Shown here piece by piece: positions 22,260 through 35,600 of a stretch of DNA of 64,000 bases (positions are counted from its first letter, which is position 1; each line of letters starts with the position of its first letter). A program made the position numbers and the translations under genes. The notes beneath the pieces are model-generated. The model saw only the letters and a list, made by a program, of their open reading frames with translations. It did no database searches and was not told the DNA's origin. Source of the DNA: Byssothecium circinans (Eukaryota > Ascomycota > Dothideomycetes > Pleosporales > Massarinaceae). Where the stretch lies: contig ML976985.1 of assembly GCA_010015675.1 (NCBI GenBank), positions 400,458 through 464,457 of the forward strand, written 5' to 3'.

Positions 22260-22640
22260 CACAGTCCGGCATCCGACCGCTTCAACACAGAATCGAGTCT
22301 CTTTCTAAGCTGCTCCACGGCAGATCTTGCAATGCCTCTCTCGCTGGCCATTTCTGCCGCTTTACAGCCCCAGCGCAAAATACAGTCTGTGTGGGAGCGA
22401 GGTGAGAGCGGATTTGACTCTCACCTTCCCCGCCTGGTTACACATCTTGCCTCGCCGCAACTTGACCCCCCGCTCGCCTTCACTCTCAGCGCACAGCTAC
22501 CCCACTGTTTATAAAAGGTTGCCTGCCACCCTATCCGCTCCATCTCTTCTCTACCACACTTCTCAACGTCCTCGCGAATCGCCCTCCTTAAACGCCAAGC
22601 ACCACCACCCTCAACCCTTCCGATCAATCAATCAACTGCC
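22260..22640. other. Promoter region, pyrimidine-rich
   Basis: Between the SET/MYND stop and the next start. It is C/T-rich near the start codon, as in strongly expressed fungal genes, and holds a TATA-like box. Confidence 0.5.
22510..22517 (+). promoter_or_regulatory. TATA box (TATAAAAG)
   Basis: A clean TATAAAAG 124 bp upstream of the ATG at 22641, followed by a C/T-rich leader. This suggests a well-expressed gene. Confidence 0.5.
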
Positions 22641-23174
22641 ATGGCTAAGAATACCGACAACGCCACTGTTGGCGCTAAGGTCGTGCCCGCCGACTGCGTT
22701 TCAGTTCTCCTCATGGCTATCGGTAGCACCTCCATCAGCAAGGCCCAGTATGATATGATGTCGGCACTTGACGGCACTCGTACCGCCTCCTCATTTGAGC
22801 ACCAATTCCGCTCCATCACAGCCAAGGCTAAAGGTATGTCAGAAGTCTGGCAAAGTCAACAGTTCTGGTTACTCACCTCATACAGACCTCAAGACTCGCG
22901 TCGATAGCGGCGAAACCTTCGTCCCCGTTGCCCCATCCAAGAAGCGAGGTATGCCCACTACCCTTCAATGAAGACGATAGCTGACCATTGTCATCTAGGT
23001 GCAATTGACAACACCCTCACTCCACCCATTACCCCAAAGAAGCCCAAGCTTACGCCAAAGCCGCGCGCCAAGAAGAGCAAGGTCATGGACAGGGTGGAGT
23101 CGCAGTCGCCTAGCAACGACGTCGGCAACTTCGTCAAGCAGGAGAAGATCGAGGTCGATAATGAGGCTTTTTGA
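22641..23174 (+). CDS. Small basic protein of unknown function
   Basis: Exons 22641-22833, 22886-22948 and 22999-23174 join in frame to 143 residues. The N-terminal half (ADCVSVLLMAIGSTSISKAQ, then YDMMSALDGTRTASSFEHQF) looks like a small helical domain. The C-terminal half is rich in Pro and Lys (TPPITPKKPKLTPKPRAKK), suggesting a nuclear localisation signal or nucleic-acid contact. No catalytic motif is visible. The TATA box and pyrimidine-rich leader suggest high expression. The family is not one I can name. Confidence 0.75.
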
Positions 23175-24858
23175 GTGTTTACGACGCCCTCCTCGTTGAA
23201 GCACTCTTGGATGAGGTTTACGGAGTTCAGAGACGATAGGAAAGGTCATGGAGTTGAGGTCATGGTCCGGTCTTGACCATTGGGTTATTTGGACGGGTCG
23301 GCCATTTGTCGATCCACCCATGGCGTTACCTATTTGCTTCTTACCAGTCACCGGTTTGTGATTCAGAGTGACAGACACAGTCTGTATACGAAATTTCAAG
23401 CACATACATACATCGCATTCCCCATCTTCTGGCGTGCCCAATTCCGTTCGAAGTGTGTTGTTAGAACAGTAGCTGACATTTCTCAAGTTTATTCGTGAGA
23501 TCTTGGCAGTGATCTCTTCACGCAAACCTTGATACTGGTGCATCACATTCTCCATCTCTTGCATGCCGGATCCGACTCTGCGCTCGTTCAGAGGTTTCAT
23601 GGTCGGCATGCAGCCTAAACGCCTTTCACAAGGAGAATATTCGGTCGATTGAGTACCGCCGAAGATGTCGCTCCGTAACGTTCCGCACCCGTTGGATCCT
23701 TAACATCGCCATTAACATTCACCTCACCCCAATCACCCGCCCGCCAAACAGTGCTGCAGTCACTCTAACCGCCACACAATGAGGCTCTTCAAAGAATCTA
23801 TCAAAACGCGCGAGATCCAGATTCAGCCTGTCTGCCGCCCGATTATCCATCATTTTCGATGGTTTTTCCGCCGGAAAGGAAGAAAGAAAAGCGAGGTTGC
23901 GCCTTCGTTGGTAGCCGCCAAGGTTACTACCGCGCCGGTAGCAGCCGGGGTCATATGCGGATGCCGCCATCAATTGGTGATTCATCTCCGGTCGCACAAT
24001 GTTGATCACACAGGCTTTTCGGCCTTGCGAGGCGGCGTGGGAAGGGAGTGGTGTCGGGAGTCCCAGCATTCACCTTTATGTACGCCGATGACGGCATTTG
24101 GGCGGTTGGCTCGATAGTCCGCAGGGCGTTCAGGCGCTGACCGGATTGGGAAGGCATGTTTGAGTCGCGGTTGCCAAGGGTGAAGTGGAATGTGGAAACA
24201 ACATTCACTTGATGAGAAGCGTTGCAATCGTCGCCATTTCATCATCGTGCAGCTGATCTTACCGATATACCACTGCGTGCACGAAAGCTCTTCACATCGT
24301 GGTCGCGCGGTGACCGTCTACCCATCCTGTACCTGCACCCCCTGAATTTCCCCGGATATTGGGTGGACACGATGCTAATCTCGATGCGGCTTGGCGGGCT
24401 GCACGCACATCACCGCTGGTGTCCGTACAGGCATAGCGCTGCCAGCCAAGCTCTCGCGCGTGAATGCACGTCCGCCTCCCAGCGCCCAAGGAACAGGAGG
24501 TGCAAAAGGGGCCGGGTCGAGTTGCAAAGCAGCACGACGCGATTGGGTGCGTGAAGCCATCGTATTCATCCCAGCCGGTGATATGCGCTCTCAATGGACA
24601 AAGGCCCCGAGCCAGGCTCTTTGCGGCTAAGTGAGCAATTTACATTCCTTGTTCGTTGCTCTGGGGGCCCGTCGTTCGCTCCTAAACAGTCAGCTGCCGT
24701 CTTTCTTAAACTCACCGGAGTCTCGTTTTTCTTCTGACCTTTACTCTCACTCCGTCCCTCGCTACCTATTCTCGCTGTACAGCACCCACACTCGTTCCCT
24801 CCACCGAATATACTCATACCCAAGTAATACTTTTTAATACACCACCTTAGTCTCCACC
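23175..24858. other. Intergenic, no gene seen
   Basis: About 1.7 kb. Several short frames exist on both strands but none looks protein-like. The last ~200 bp, C/T-rich, lead into the GPI wall protein. Confidence 0.5.
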
Positions 24859-25600
24859 ATGCGTTTCTTCGAAGTCGTCATCTCGGGCGCTGCCCTGATT
24901 GCCGCTGCTTTCGCCGTCGAGTTCAACGACGTGCCCAAGAACATTGAGGCAGGAAAGACGTACACCATCACGTACTCCCCCAAGGACAACACTCCCACCA
25001 CCCTCAAGCTTCGTCAGGGTGACCCCGGCAACCTGGCCACCCTCCAGACCATTACCAGTACGTTCCCTCCACAGAATGCGCAGAAGACGCGGCAAATGCT
25101 AACATGATCGTGTAGCCACTGCGACTGGCGGTTCCTTCCAATGGACTGTCCCGAACTCGCTCCCCAACGCCCCCAACTACGCGCTTGAGATCGTCCAAGG
25201 CACCGGCACCCCCAACTACAGCGGCCTGATCCCGCTCACTGGCAGCACCGTCTCGTCCTCGGCCTCTCCTTCGTCTTCTGCCAGCGCCAGCGCTAGCTCC
25301 TCTTCCGCGTCCAAGAGCTCCTCTTCATCCGCCTCCAGCGCCAGCTCTGCCAGCTCCGCTAGCTCCTCCAGCACTGTTTCCCCCTCCCTGACCGCCTCTC
25401 CCTCTGTATCGGGCATCCCCACACCCTCCTCCGGCTCCAACAGCACTCTTTCCAGCACCAGCCGCACGCCCACTGCCTCTAGCTCCCCTGCGCCCAGCAG
25501 CTCAGGCCCGCCCCAGAACAACGGTGCTACAAGCCTGCTTGCCTCTAGCCCGATTGCGCTGATCCTCGGCGCTGTCGCAGCCATGGCTTACCTCAACTAA
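24859..25600 (+). CDS. Ser-rich GPI-anchored cell-wall protein (Kre9/Knh1-like N-terminus)
   Basis: Exons 24859-25057 and 25116-25600 join across a 58-nt intron to give 227 residues. A signal peptide occupies about residues 1-19 (MRFFEVVISGAALIAAAFA). It is followed by a ~90-residue beta-sandwich with VEFNDVPKNIEAGKTYTITY and GSFQWTVPNSL, characteristic of the fungal Ser-Thr-rich GPI-anchored family. The middle is an almost pure Ser/Ala stretch, likely O-mannosylated. The C-terminus has a small-residue site and a hydrophobic tail (SSPIALILGAVAAMAYLN) typical of GPI attachment. It should sit at the plasma membrane or wall. No enzymatic residues are evident. Confidence 0.88.
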
Positions 25601-26746
25601 ATCTGTCTTTCAATGACATTCTCTGTTTATGCTTTTCTTTTCTACGATACTATTGAGGGCATTGGATAATGTGCGGGATGGAGGTGCTACTCTTATGGTG
25701 TTTTACTTTTAATGCATGAGCCTATGAACGCGACAGGCGTTGGTTGGTTGGTGCCTTTGCGGAAGAAAGGTTGGAGAGGTGGGGAGAGGGTATGGCGGCT
25801 GTATAGTTTGCCTGGATTGGTCGAGTAGACGGATGACCCGTCGATAAAAATGAAAACGTATGAAAAATCACTGTTCCTCACTTTGATTTTGCCATGGTGA
25901 TGCGCGTCCCCTCAGCTCCGTGTCTCATTGAGACAAATCCTGCGTCGATAATTTAGGTTTTATGAGATGCTGTCTCACAATGAGTTCTAAGGTTCCCTTG
26001 CTTGCATCCGCCTGATGCCGGTCCGGCTTGGACTGCTACTCTACGGAGTACGCAGTCGCACATATCCTGCCATCAAGGTCACGACATGCAGGTATCACTG
26101 CATTGACATACAAACCATTCATGCGTGTTGTATGTCGTGTGATGCATTCCCACTCCCCGCGATGCACAGCAGAGCAGACCCCGTTGGTACTCCGTTTATT
26201 CTCCGCGCGCTCTCCGCGCGCGTCGTCCTCTTCAGCCGAACTCGACCATAGTCGAGCTGCTCGAGCTGACGATAGACAGCGCCACATGCAGTTTAACCTT
26301 CCCACCAAAGTTTGAAAAAAATAACCCTGGAGCTATTATTATTCCGAAACGCGCGATGCAACGGTCTACCCAACCCAGCCCATCTGTTCGCGTCAGCAAC
26401 CGGCCCGCCTTTCTCCACTCCTCAACGGGAGGTTCCGCGTTCGTTGGTCAAACAAGGACAACCACCACCACCGACGTCGCTTCGATTCGATTCGATGAAG
26501 ATTATTCGGTTCGCGCTTTATCGATTTCCAGTGGCGAGGAAGATGGTTCCACGGTTGTGTGAGGGGGGTGGGCGTTGTGTTAGTCATGCGCCCCCAGATT
26601 CCATGCCCTGCATTTTGGGGATGCAGTGCGAGGCGCTGAGCGTGCAGGTGTTGCCACTTTGTGTTGCGTAACACTGTACTATACTGTAGGTGCAGGTTGC
26701 GTGAGGGATTCAAAGGCAGAGGTTTTCTTTTTGTTAAGGGGTATCA

Positions 26747-26772
26747 ATTATTATTATTATTATTATTATTAT
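26747..26772. repeat. (ATT)n microsatellite
   Basis: Between eight and nine uninterrupted ATT units in non-coding DNA. Confidence 0.9.
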
Positions 26773-27152
26773 GGATGGGGACGTCATGATTCATGATTTG
26801 AGGTTTGCCCGGAGCAAAGGTGTGGAAATAATACACGCTTTCCGTTTCCGGTTTCTGCATTCAGCATTTAGGGACAGACGCTATGCATGCATGCATGTAT
26901 TTCTCACATGTCATTGTAATATCTCGACCGTCTCTTCCCAAACAACAGATACACATCAAGCTCCAGCGGGTATCTTGGGGTTTATCATAGACTCGCCCTC
27001 ATTAATCATCGAGATCTCAGCGAGTTTCTAGCATCGGCGCTGCTGTGGCTTCACCGGTGCTTCACCGATGCCCCAACGATCGTATTAGTTAGAACTCGGG
27101 GCCGGAGCGGCGTCAGTACCCCCGCAGTATTCCTACACACCGTTCAGTCTCC

Positions 27153-27803
27153 CTAGACAGCCACGTGACAGCCTATCAAACAATCCACTTGTAAACAAGG
27201 GCATCCATCATCCTCCAAGCCATTAGATCCAAATCCAGAACATGTGAATGGTTCAGCCCTGGCAAATACCTGGCACAGCGTACTGTACGGGCCCGAGTCT
27301 CCACACGGTACTAGAATATGCAAGCCCGGATTTCTCCCGTGGTAATTCTCAGTCCCTTCTCGATTGGTTGAAATCTGCTCGATTCCTTTTTCGTATTTAT
27401 GTGGAGGTTCTGGGCGTGGAAGGCTCAACCTTTCCGGCCCATTCGAGAGCCCTATGGGTCCTCTTCCTGGTCTTGTTGCCTCTTCTAGGGCTTCCACCTC
27501 ACCCCTCTCGTATCACTCCCGTAGTTGGGACAGGCGCTCTAACTCTTTGCGGTCCTGCTCCTTTTGGAACCATTCTCTCAATCCTTCTAGAGTTTGGTTC
27601 GTTGGGGTTAACGTACGGCTATCCATGGTTGGTTCTTCCGGCCTCGTTCGCATCCACACTCTCTTCTGCACCTCAGAATGAGGTTTCATTGGTGGCTGGC
27701 TGGCTGGCTCAGATGGTGCTATTGGCTGACCTCGAGCACGGTCTTCCAGGCCGTTCGCACTTTGGCAAATGCATACCTTCCCTCCTCGCTCCTCTTCGGT
27801 CAT
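27153..27803 (-). pseudogene. Possible decayed coding fragment
   Basis: One minus frame carries coding-like charged sequence (LREWFQKEQDRKELERLSQL), a TGA near 27511, then more of the same kind (YERGEVEALEEATRPGRG) before degenerating. Such a single-frame relic with a stop could be a mutated repeat or gene remnant. No family was recognised. Confidence 0.2.
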
Positions 27804-27975
27804 TTTTCATGGCTGGCTGAAGGGCGATCTAGTTCTTTTTCGCCGTGACTCTGGGATAGCTTGAATACATATAAAATGAAACATGGACCGCTGAGCAGAT
27901 CGGTGCATTTGCCCCCCATCTGTATTGCAAACTCAGCCGGCCAAATATCAGTCTCACAGAGCTATCTAGCGCACC

Positions 27976-30900
27976 ATGACTTGGGATACGAGGATTGTTA
28001 ACAACCACTCCACGGATATTACGGTACTATTTAGTCTTTAGAGGCTGGACTTGGTGCTGACGACGTGCGCAGGTCAATGACACTAATCTGGGTTCTGGTG
28101 CAAGTACCGTGCTTAGCGGTGTCAACGACGTGGTTGTCGCTGTCAGCTCAATTGGCACTGTCCGACTCACAGAACCCGGCGCCGATGATTTCCACCAGTA
28201 CATCTCGACCACATGGGCTGTGAAGGTTGTGGCTTCTGATAATGCCTACGTTCGATACTGGGGCTATGAAGGCCGTCCCACTCTGGTACTTGCTATCAAC
28301 GAGGATGACACGTTCACGTTGCCTGACCAGAACAATACTTCCTTTGACCACATCCCAATCAGTCGACCTCCGCTTGCTCAGTATGCCGGACAATACGACA
28401 CAAATACCCAATGGTGGGGTGGGTTCTTCTCTCCTTTGATTATCAACCAGGATGGCACCGTGTCTGTGGGTCCATCCGGCTTGTCCGGACGTCTGCAGGT
28501 TCAATATGACTCTAAAAGAGCACTGTCTCTCTGGACTGGACGAAATTCAAAGATACCAGTTTCAAGACTTGGTTTTCTCTGACCGGGACCGGCCAGAACA
28601 TATCATTCGCAGGTGATTTAAGCCCCCGACCGCAAGATGGAGGCACGCATTTCACTGGCTCTCTGTCCACAAACCAAGCGGACGCTTTTCATCTCCACGT
28701 ACTCAAGTATGAATTCCCGCTGTACTTCGACGCCTCTGGGAGGCGTCCGCTCTCATTTAGAGGACCTGGCGCTTTGGCCTGCAACACGAACAACAGCCCT
28801 TCCTCGCTCGATTTCTTCCGTCTGGCCCCGCTTGATGCGATGGATCGAATAAAGGGTTATCGGCTTTGGTGCAATGGCTTCTATGCGGGCACAGCGGACA
28901 CAATGTGGCAAGGCGACCGTTGCATCTCAGGCACCAAGGATACTTCGAAGGCGATCGTCTTCAAACCAAATCTAACGTCTTCCAAGCTGTTCAAGCTTGG
29001 CGCGCCTGACTAAATCAGCCCCTGGCCTCGTAATCCACCTCTGACAAGTCCAGTGCTCGCCTGCGAACTCGATTCCAGCGCTAGAACCCTTATCATGAAC
29101 GATGCCCTAGGGCCGTGGTTTTCTACTCTCAGGGTGCCACCTGTGTTCACAGCACGCTCAATATATGACACAGGTACTCGCTATCTGCAGTGCCACTACT
29201 TCTTTCTTGCGGTCGACTTCCCGCTAATGCTCACGAATGGCGCATCACTTCAGCTCTCTGGGGGTACATTCGTCACGCCAGATGGGGATGGCTCAACCCT
29301 CTTCCGCTTCACTCCTTTGGACGAAAATAACTACAAGCAAGGGTACCGTGTTTCTTCTGGGGGCAATTATATTGCTGGAGTCGGTACTTTTCAGGGGAAG
29401 ACCTGCATCAAAACTACCTCGAATTCCCAACAAGCCGATATCCTCAAGCTCAGGATCCTTCCCGATTCCACTTTCATGATTCAGAATACAACAACCCTCA
29501 ATGCTCTGTCCCAACCCATTGACCAAACTGGGCACGGCCAGGCTGACCTGGATTATGAGCTGCCAGGAGATAGAGGCGTGTATTCCGGTGTCAATCAAGT
29601 ATTTCAACTTCCCACTTGGTCAATGCGACTGATGCAGATGGCCTACCTTCCCGCATCGGTTGAATTTAGCCTGGCGTGATCGTCCAACAACAAAATAATC
29701 TATGCTGCTACTGGGTCGCTCAGTCTTGCAGCAGGGGATTCAATTACTGATACTCCCTCTGCGGTCGTTTCAGTAGCACCTCAAGACTCTTCAAAGGCGC
29801 ATTCAGGCTACCTGATGACGGTTGGCGGCTCCAAGTACGTCAAATATGCAGGCAGCGGTGTGTCAGTGAGCCTGGTGGACGATGCTTCTCAAGCTACACC
29901 GCTATGCATCGTGCGCCATGCAGACTCTACTCTATCCTTTTGGCATTGCATGTCGAACCATGTTTTGACGTCTAACGACGGCAACACTGTCGTTTTCACC
30001 GAGCTTAACGACGATGCCTTGGTAGAACCATCCTGGAGCGTAACGGAACCGCTGCAACACAGCCATCCGGCGCTTTTACGTACGGCAGCAGGTGTCTCCA
30101 AGCTCGCGGCCACATTAGGAGACACAGTCCATATCAAACCGATTGTATCAATGCTCAAACGCAATCTCTACGGCAAGAAAGGCATCACCTGGAATGTCTC
30201 GTTTAATAATGCTTTAGCATCGGATTGGTGGATCGCGACTCCAAATCATCCTTTCGTCAATTATGCAGATTTCGAAATGCCGGTGAAGGATGATCGTGCG
30301 ACGAATGATTTCAAACTCAAAGGCCCAATCTCCTGGGGACCCTGTTGATCCCAAACATCCTGCTGTGGCACTCGCCTCGAGCGTCACACAACCAGGTGGT
30401 CAGCCGCTGGTCTTGCATGCCGGCCACTCCCGTCTCATCTACGAACAGATGTATAAAGTCATGATCTCTGCGGACAAGTTCGTTGACGTGATGAGCCTTA
30501 TTCGCCGGGACGCCACCCCAAGCGGACAGTTCCTTGCAGCGTTTCGCAATGCCGTCACTTACTTGAGCAAAAAGCCCACAGCACAAGACATCACAATTCG
30601 CATTCTCTTCGGAATGCCTGGCGGCGATTGGGGAAAACCGGGAGTGATATCTGGCACCGGTCCCTACCAACCTGCGGGAGATGTGCTGCAGGAACTCGTC
30701 CGAGATGTCCAGTCGTCACGAATGAATGTATACATTGGGTATACCACGTCGACATTGGCATGGAATCATGCCAAGATGATTGCAGTGGATGGTGTAAAAG
30801 CTCTTGTCGGAGGACATAATATGTGGGATGGGGCATATCTTTGGGGTAACCCGGTCCAGGACACGTCAATGATTCTCTCCGGCCTGGCCGCAACCGACGC

Positions 30901-32131
30901 TCACCAATTTGCCGACTGCATGTGGGATGCGCAGATGAAGAGGTACTGGGCTCCGTTGCCTGTGACTACTATGTCGGATTATGAGGCCCCCTCATATAAC
31001 AGCAACATCAAATCTTTCTCCATGCCCGACAGGGTAACCAACTCTGGTTTCAAGGCCGTTCCACCAGCATACGCTTTCGCAAAGGTGATTGGTGAGCGGA
31101 AGGATGATCCAAACAGAACATCAGGCAGCGGCATACCCATGGTCTCAGTTGCTCGTGAGCAGAACGACTTCGCGGGTTCGGCAGCAAGCGACAAGGCGCT
31201 CATTGCCTTGCTTGATTCCGCATCTACCAGTATCCACATTTCGGCCCAGGCGATGAAGAACCACTACGGTTTCGGAGACGACTGGAACGAGGATTTCCTC
31301 AAAGCTCTCGCAAGAGCGCTCGTGCGACAGGTTTCTATTAAGCTCTTCATGTCAGATGCCACAAACGAAGGGTCCTACCAAGGGGACCAACCTGGCAACG
31401 TGATGGGCCAAATACAAAACCGCATCGAGGGAAAGACGCCCCAAGAAATCCAGACGCTGGTCACAAGACTCAAGGTGCAGTCTTTCCCTCCTTCCACCTT
31501 CTGGGGATTCAGCAACGGTGCGCCCGGCTGCTCGAACCACGCCAAGGTGATCGTGGTGGATTCCCGCGCGGCAAGCATTGGATCACAGAATTACTATCCC
31601 AGCTCGAGCGCGAAGATGGCCGAGTTTACCTACATCTTTGAGGATATCACCAAGGCCACCCAGCTCATCAATGGATACTTCACACCCTTGGCTGCGTGGT
31701 GTGTGGCTGCTGGCCCGCCCCCAGCACTACCGTCTTCGGCTCCGCCACGGTACACCGTTACCATCACTGGTATCTACTGTCAGAAAATCTCAGGCGGCGG
31801 GTTGGGACGATTTTCCCCTGACCAAGTGTACTTGAAAGGAGCAAGCGGTGGCAAAATCTGGCCCACCGATAATCGGTTTCAGGTCATGAACACCAACAAT
31901 GCCATCTCGTCCTTCAACGTGGCGTTGCCCAGCTTCACTGCATGGGACAATCCCGCCACCGTTGCCGCTTACGAGTGGGACTGGCTCTCGGACGACCATC
32001 TAGGAGACTGGGAGTTCAAGGCGAGCGACTTGCAGGGCAAGGACATGAGCTCGCGTTATAACATGAAGGGCAAGATGGACTCTGACACCGAGGCATCCTA
32101 TTATTTGTATTACACGTTCCAGGTAACATGA
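27976..32131 (+). pseudogene. Phospholipase D-like (HKD) protein gene, broken
   Basis: An ATG at 27976, a 49-nt intron (28024-28072) and then a long frame run to 32131, but with a shift near 28520-28530 in a TCTCTCT tract, TAA at 29011, TGA at 29677 and a second shift near 30335. Conceptually about 1,370 residues. The last ~600 residues carry two HxK(x)4D motifs, HAKMIAVD (about 30767) and HAKVIVVD (about 31538), the paired catalytic halves of the phospholipase D superfamily. A beta-rich C-terminal domain follows (RYTVTITGIYCQK onward). The upstream half has repeated units of the form F(R/F)(L/F)(A/T)PLD...GYR, suggesting beta-trefoil or fascin-like repeats. Each lesion is a small change, so two sequencing errors plus two stops is possible, but decay is more likely. 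Confidence 0.75.
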
Positions 32132-32666
32132 CCCAGAGGTGTGCGCTTGACCAAGCGCTGCGGAACTATCACCTACCGCCACACGGTGGTCCGCCCGGGT
32201 TATTGTCGTTTGATGGCTCCCGGGAACTCGGTTTGTGTTGCTGGTAGATGTAGCATTCGTATGGATCTGCTGGAATAGTCTCACCTAGTATTGGGGCGGA
32301 GTCGAAAAGATATTGTGTCGCAAAGCATGCCGTAGGTTTTGCACATGTACTGTGGGGTGAAACTTCAAACCCCGTCACTTCTTGGAAGGAAACAAGTCCA
32401 TAAGACGTCAGTCGATAAAATTGCATCGTTTGAGTGAAGGCCACTGATTAGAATCCACATGTAGGAAGGAAATTGCTTGAACGTATCAACCGAATTTTAC
32501 TAATTACGCTACTAAGGTATCGAAATATGCTGGAAAATGGATACGGGCTTTCTCAAGCACAAAGATCACAAAACAAAACCCAAGAGGCTCAAGTGCCAGC
32601 ACTCCTCCTTCCCATCCTCGCCTCCTCCGCCCCCAACTCAACTTCCACCCGTCGCGTCCAAATTCT
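32132..32666. other. Intergenic between convergent loci
   Basis: 3' flanks of the PLD-like locus and of the IDO fusion gene. No gene recognised. Confidence 0.55.
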
Positions 32667-35600
32667 TCAAACCCTGCCCTGCATCCCCTGATACCTCAAC
32701 TGCTCCACACCAACACTCCCCGCCAACTTAAGCGCCCTCAATCCCGGCGCCCCATGCGCATCCCCACTGAACTTCCTCCTACCACTACTGTTGCTACTGC
32801 TACTACTACTCAGAGCCAGCGAGGCACGTGGCGAGGCCGGCAGTGGCGTGCCACTTCGCGGCGGTTGGCGGCGATTCAAATGCAACGTCGCTGCATTCAT
32901 TGCATCTGCTGGACTTGCCCGGGTCAAAGCAGATGTTATGGAAAGAGCCGGCGAATGCAGAGGAGTCAGAGTCGGGGTGTTCTTAGGCGGTAGAGCGGGT
33001 AGGAGATGCGCGTGTGCTTGGAGCTGGCGATGGTTTAGCTGTGAGATGTTCTTTTCGAGCGAGGGAGTTCGGGCTCTGACGCGGAGCGGAGCGGGTGCTG
33101 GTAGTGGCGATATTGAACCGGGGCTGGCGTTACCGCGGAAGCGGAGATTGTTGTTGCTGCTACTTGAGATGGAGCTTGGTGTCTTTGTGTGAGTCTGTGG
33201 GGCGAAAGAGGGCGCCTGTTGGGGATGCTTCCCGTATGTCGCCATTAAACTAGCGAAGTCGTATTCGGCGGGCAACTTGCTCAATCTCCGGATGGTGGAC
33301 ATGTTGTCGTTGATGAATGTTGACATGCGTCGAAGCGCACCGCCTTGTGTAGACATGTCGAATGTACTCGGTGCTTGTGAAGTGTTCGCAGCCCGGGCAG
33401 TGTGCATGTCTGCTAGCCTTCGTGGTTGTTGTATTTCGGAGCTGGGTGAGGTCATGATTTGAGAGTTAGATTGTAAAGTATGCTGCGCGCTGGCGAATAT
33501 GGAGGCAAAGTCGACGTTCAACTCATTCTGTCCTGGGCGTGACCGAAGTCCAAGCGACGTCCCATCACTCGCAGACATTGACGGAGGTTGCGCTAAGACG
33601 AAGAACGACCCATCTATAATCTTTCTGCGAACGTTGTTCCATCGAGTGCGAGCAGGATTGCTTTCGATCTCTGGTCGGTAGATGGATTCCTGGGAAAGGG
33701 CGGCATAGTAGGCTTCCAGACGCGCGGCGATGCGTTCGAGGACAGTGAGAAGATACGAAGCTAGTTTCACCTGAAAGCGTAAGCGAGGGATTCTCCACAT
33801 GCATGCTAGAGCGACTTACATGCTTAGAAGCTGCGGGCTCATCCATTGCAGCGACTAGATCGAAAGCGTCCATTCCCTGTGCAGCCTCGTCCCTGATCTG
33901 CTCGAGAAAAGAAACGTCCAGCTCCGTTACTGTCTGAGCGTACCGCAGGATTCCGTTCTCATGGAAACGTGCCGACTTGCTGTTGTTGGAGACGAATTGC
34001 CCGATGTGGGAGACTTCTTGCATAGCCTTGCTCGCATCTGGAGAGGAGTGCGCTCGAGTGATCATCCCGATGATATCGGGAAGCCTAACAGTTGGCGCCA
34101 GAGCATTCGCCATCGCAAAGGAGAGCTTCAGGTATATCTCCTGGAGCTTGGCCTGTGTTCTGTTAGCGAAGAAAGTGATTGTAATCCGATATTACTTACT
34201 CCGAACAAAGTTGAGAAGCCATTCTGCATCAAGCGACTTTGGAATTGATAGAACTTTCTCACCCCGCCGATATTGAAGAGCCCCCCAGAGAACCACACTT
34301 TCGAATCCTCGAGAATGTTATTGGCTTCAAAATAGAGTGTAGTCAAGCTTTCTACACTGGTTCGCAAGTAGAGGTTCCACATGTCATAAAGCAGGCTGAT
34401 CTCGGTTGAGCGAAAGTCGGGTTTCCTGGATAGGTGGCCGATGAAGTATTTGGAGAGAAGCGATGAAACCTCAGGGTTGGTCTATAGAAGTCAGCGTGGT
34501 GAATGTACTTTGGGTGAGGGATGCGTACATCGTGAGCGAGTTCATGAAACGTCTTCGTGGCATCTAGGCCGGCGCTGGCTGCAACAATCAAAGTACCACC
34601 TGGATGCATGGGCAGAAAGTCTGTCACGTCGTATACTCCACCATGCACGCCAATCCACATGCGTGAGCCTTTCCGGTGGCCTGTATGTGCCGCCAGCTTC
34701 GACATTGCAATAGTCGGGGTCGAGCTCGAAATTGCCCTAGGTGTCATGAAGATATCTAGGGAAGAATATTAGTAAGGCATTCCACCACAGCACATGGAGG
34801 CACTCACCAAGCATGAACCTCCGTTCTGCAAAAGCCGTGGCCAACAGCGAATCAGCCGTCGACTGTGTAGAAGCTTGGTACTTGTATATAGCCCGCTTGA
34901 TGCCCGACATAACAGTCTCGTACACAGACACAGAACCGCAGATGTACATATAACCACCCAGGCCGCCTTGTGTCTTTGACATGACCAATTCAGAAACAAG
35001 ACGACCTTGTTCGACGATAGTCGAATCGATGTAGCTCGGCTCCATATCTTGCTCCACAAGCTCCCTCATTGTTGGGTCATACACCAAGCCTCGGCGATCG
35101 CGTGAAAACGCAGTGTGAAGCTCCAACGACCCGTACTGTACCAGACCACGCAACTCAGCCTCGTGGAGGAACTTGTCGCGCGATTGAACGCCAAGAAAGA
35201 GTATGTTCCTTCCGATGCCTTGTTGGACTCGCTTCTGCCAGAAACCACGGAAAGGAGCAATACCTGACCCACCTGCGAACATGGCTACCGGAACTGTTGT
35301 CGATGGTGGTAACTGGAACTGAATGGGACGCGATACTCCAATGAGGACGGATTGGTCGTCCGAGCCGTCACAGGGAATATGTTCGACGGCAGGGGCTGGG
35401 TTGAGAAACCCGCTCGATACCCCGTACAGAGGAAGGGACGGTTGTATGTTCTGGAAGATTGGATCGCGTGCGGATTCTGTACGCGACACTGTAAGGTCGA
35501 TGAGGCTCGGTAGTAATTCATTGGAAGAATTGGAAATGGAGTATGTCCGCGGTACTTCCAAGGAGATCAGCTTCGGTAGCCACGCAAGGTTGGAAAGATC

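Larger units (their letters stand above)
25601..27975. other. Long intergenic region with an ATT microsatellite
   Basis: About 2.4 kb. It holds an (ATT)n tract at 26747-26772 and a possible decayed coding fragment on the minus strand at 27153-27803; otherwise nothing recognised. Confidence 0.5.

Noticed and set aside
23779..24117. Plus frame of 112 codons in the 23-24.8 kb intergenic region
   Set aside because: Basic, arginine-rich start then degenerate; no orthology-like motif or splice support.
27248..27820. Plus-strand frame of 190 codons
   Set aside because: Shadow of the more protein-like minus frame in the same place; hydrophobic but without family features.
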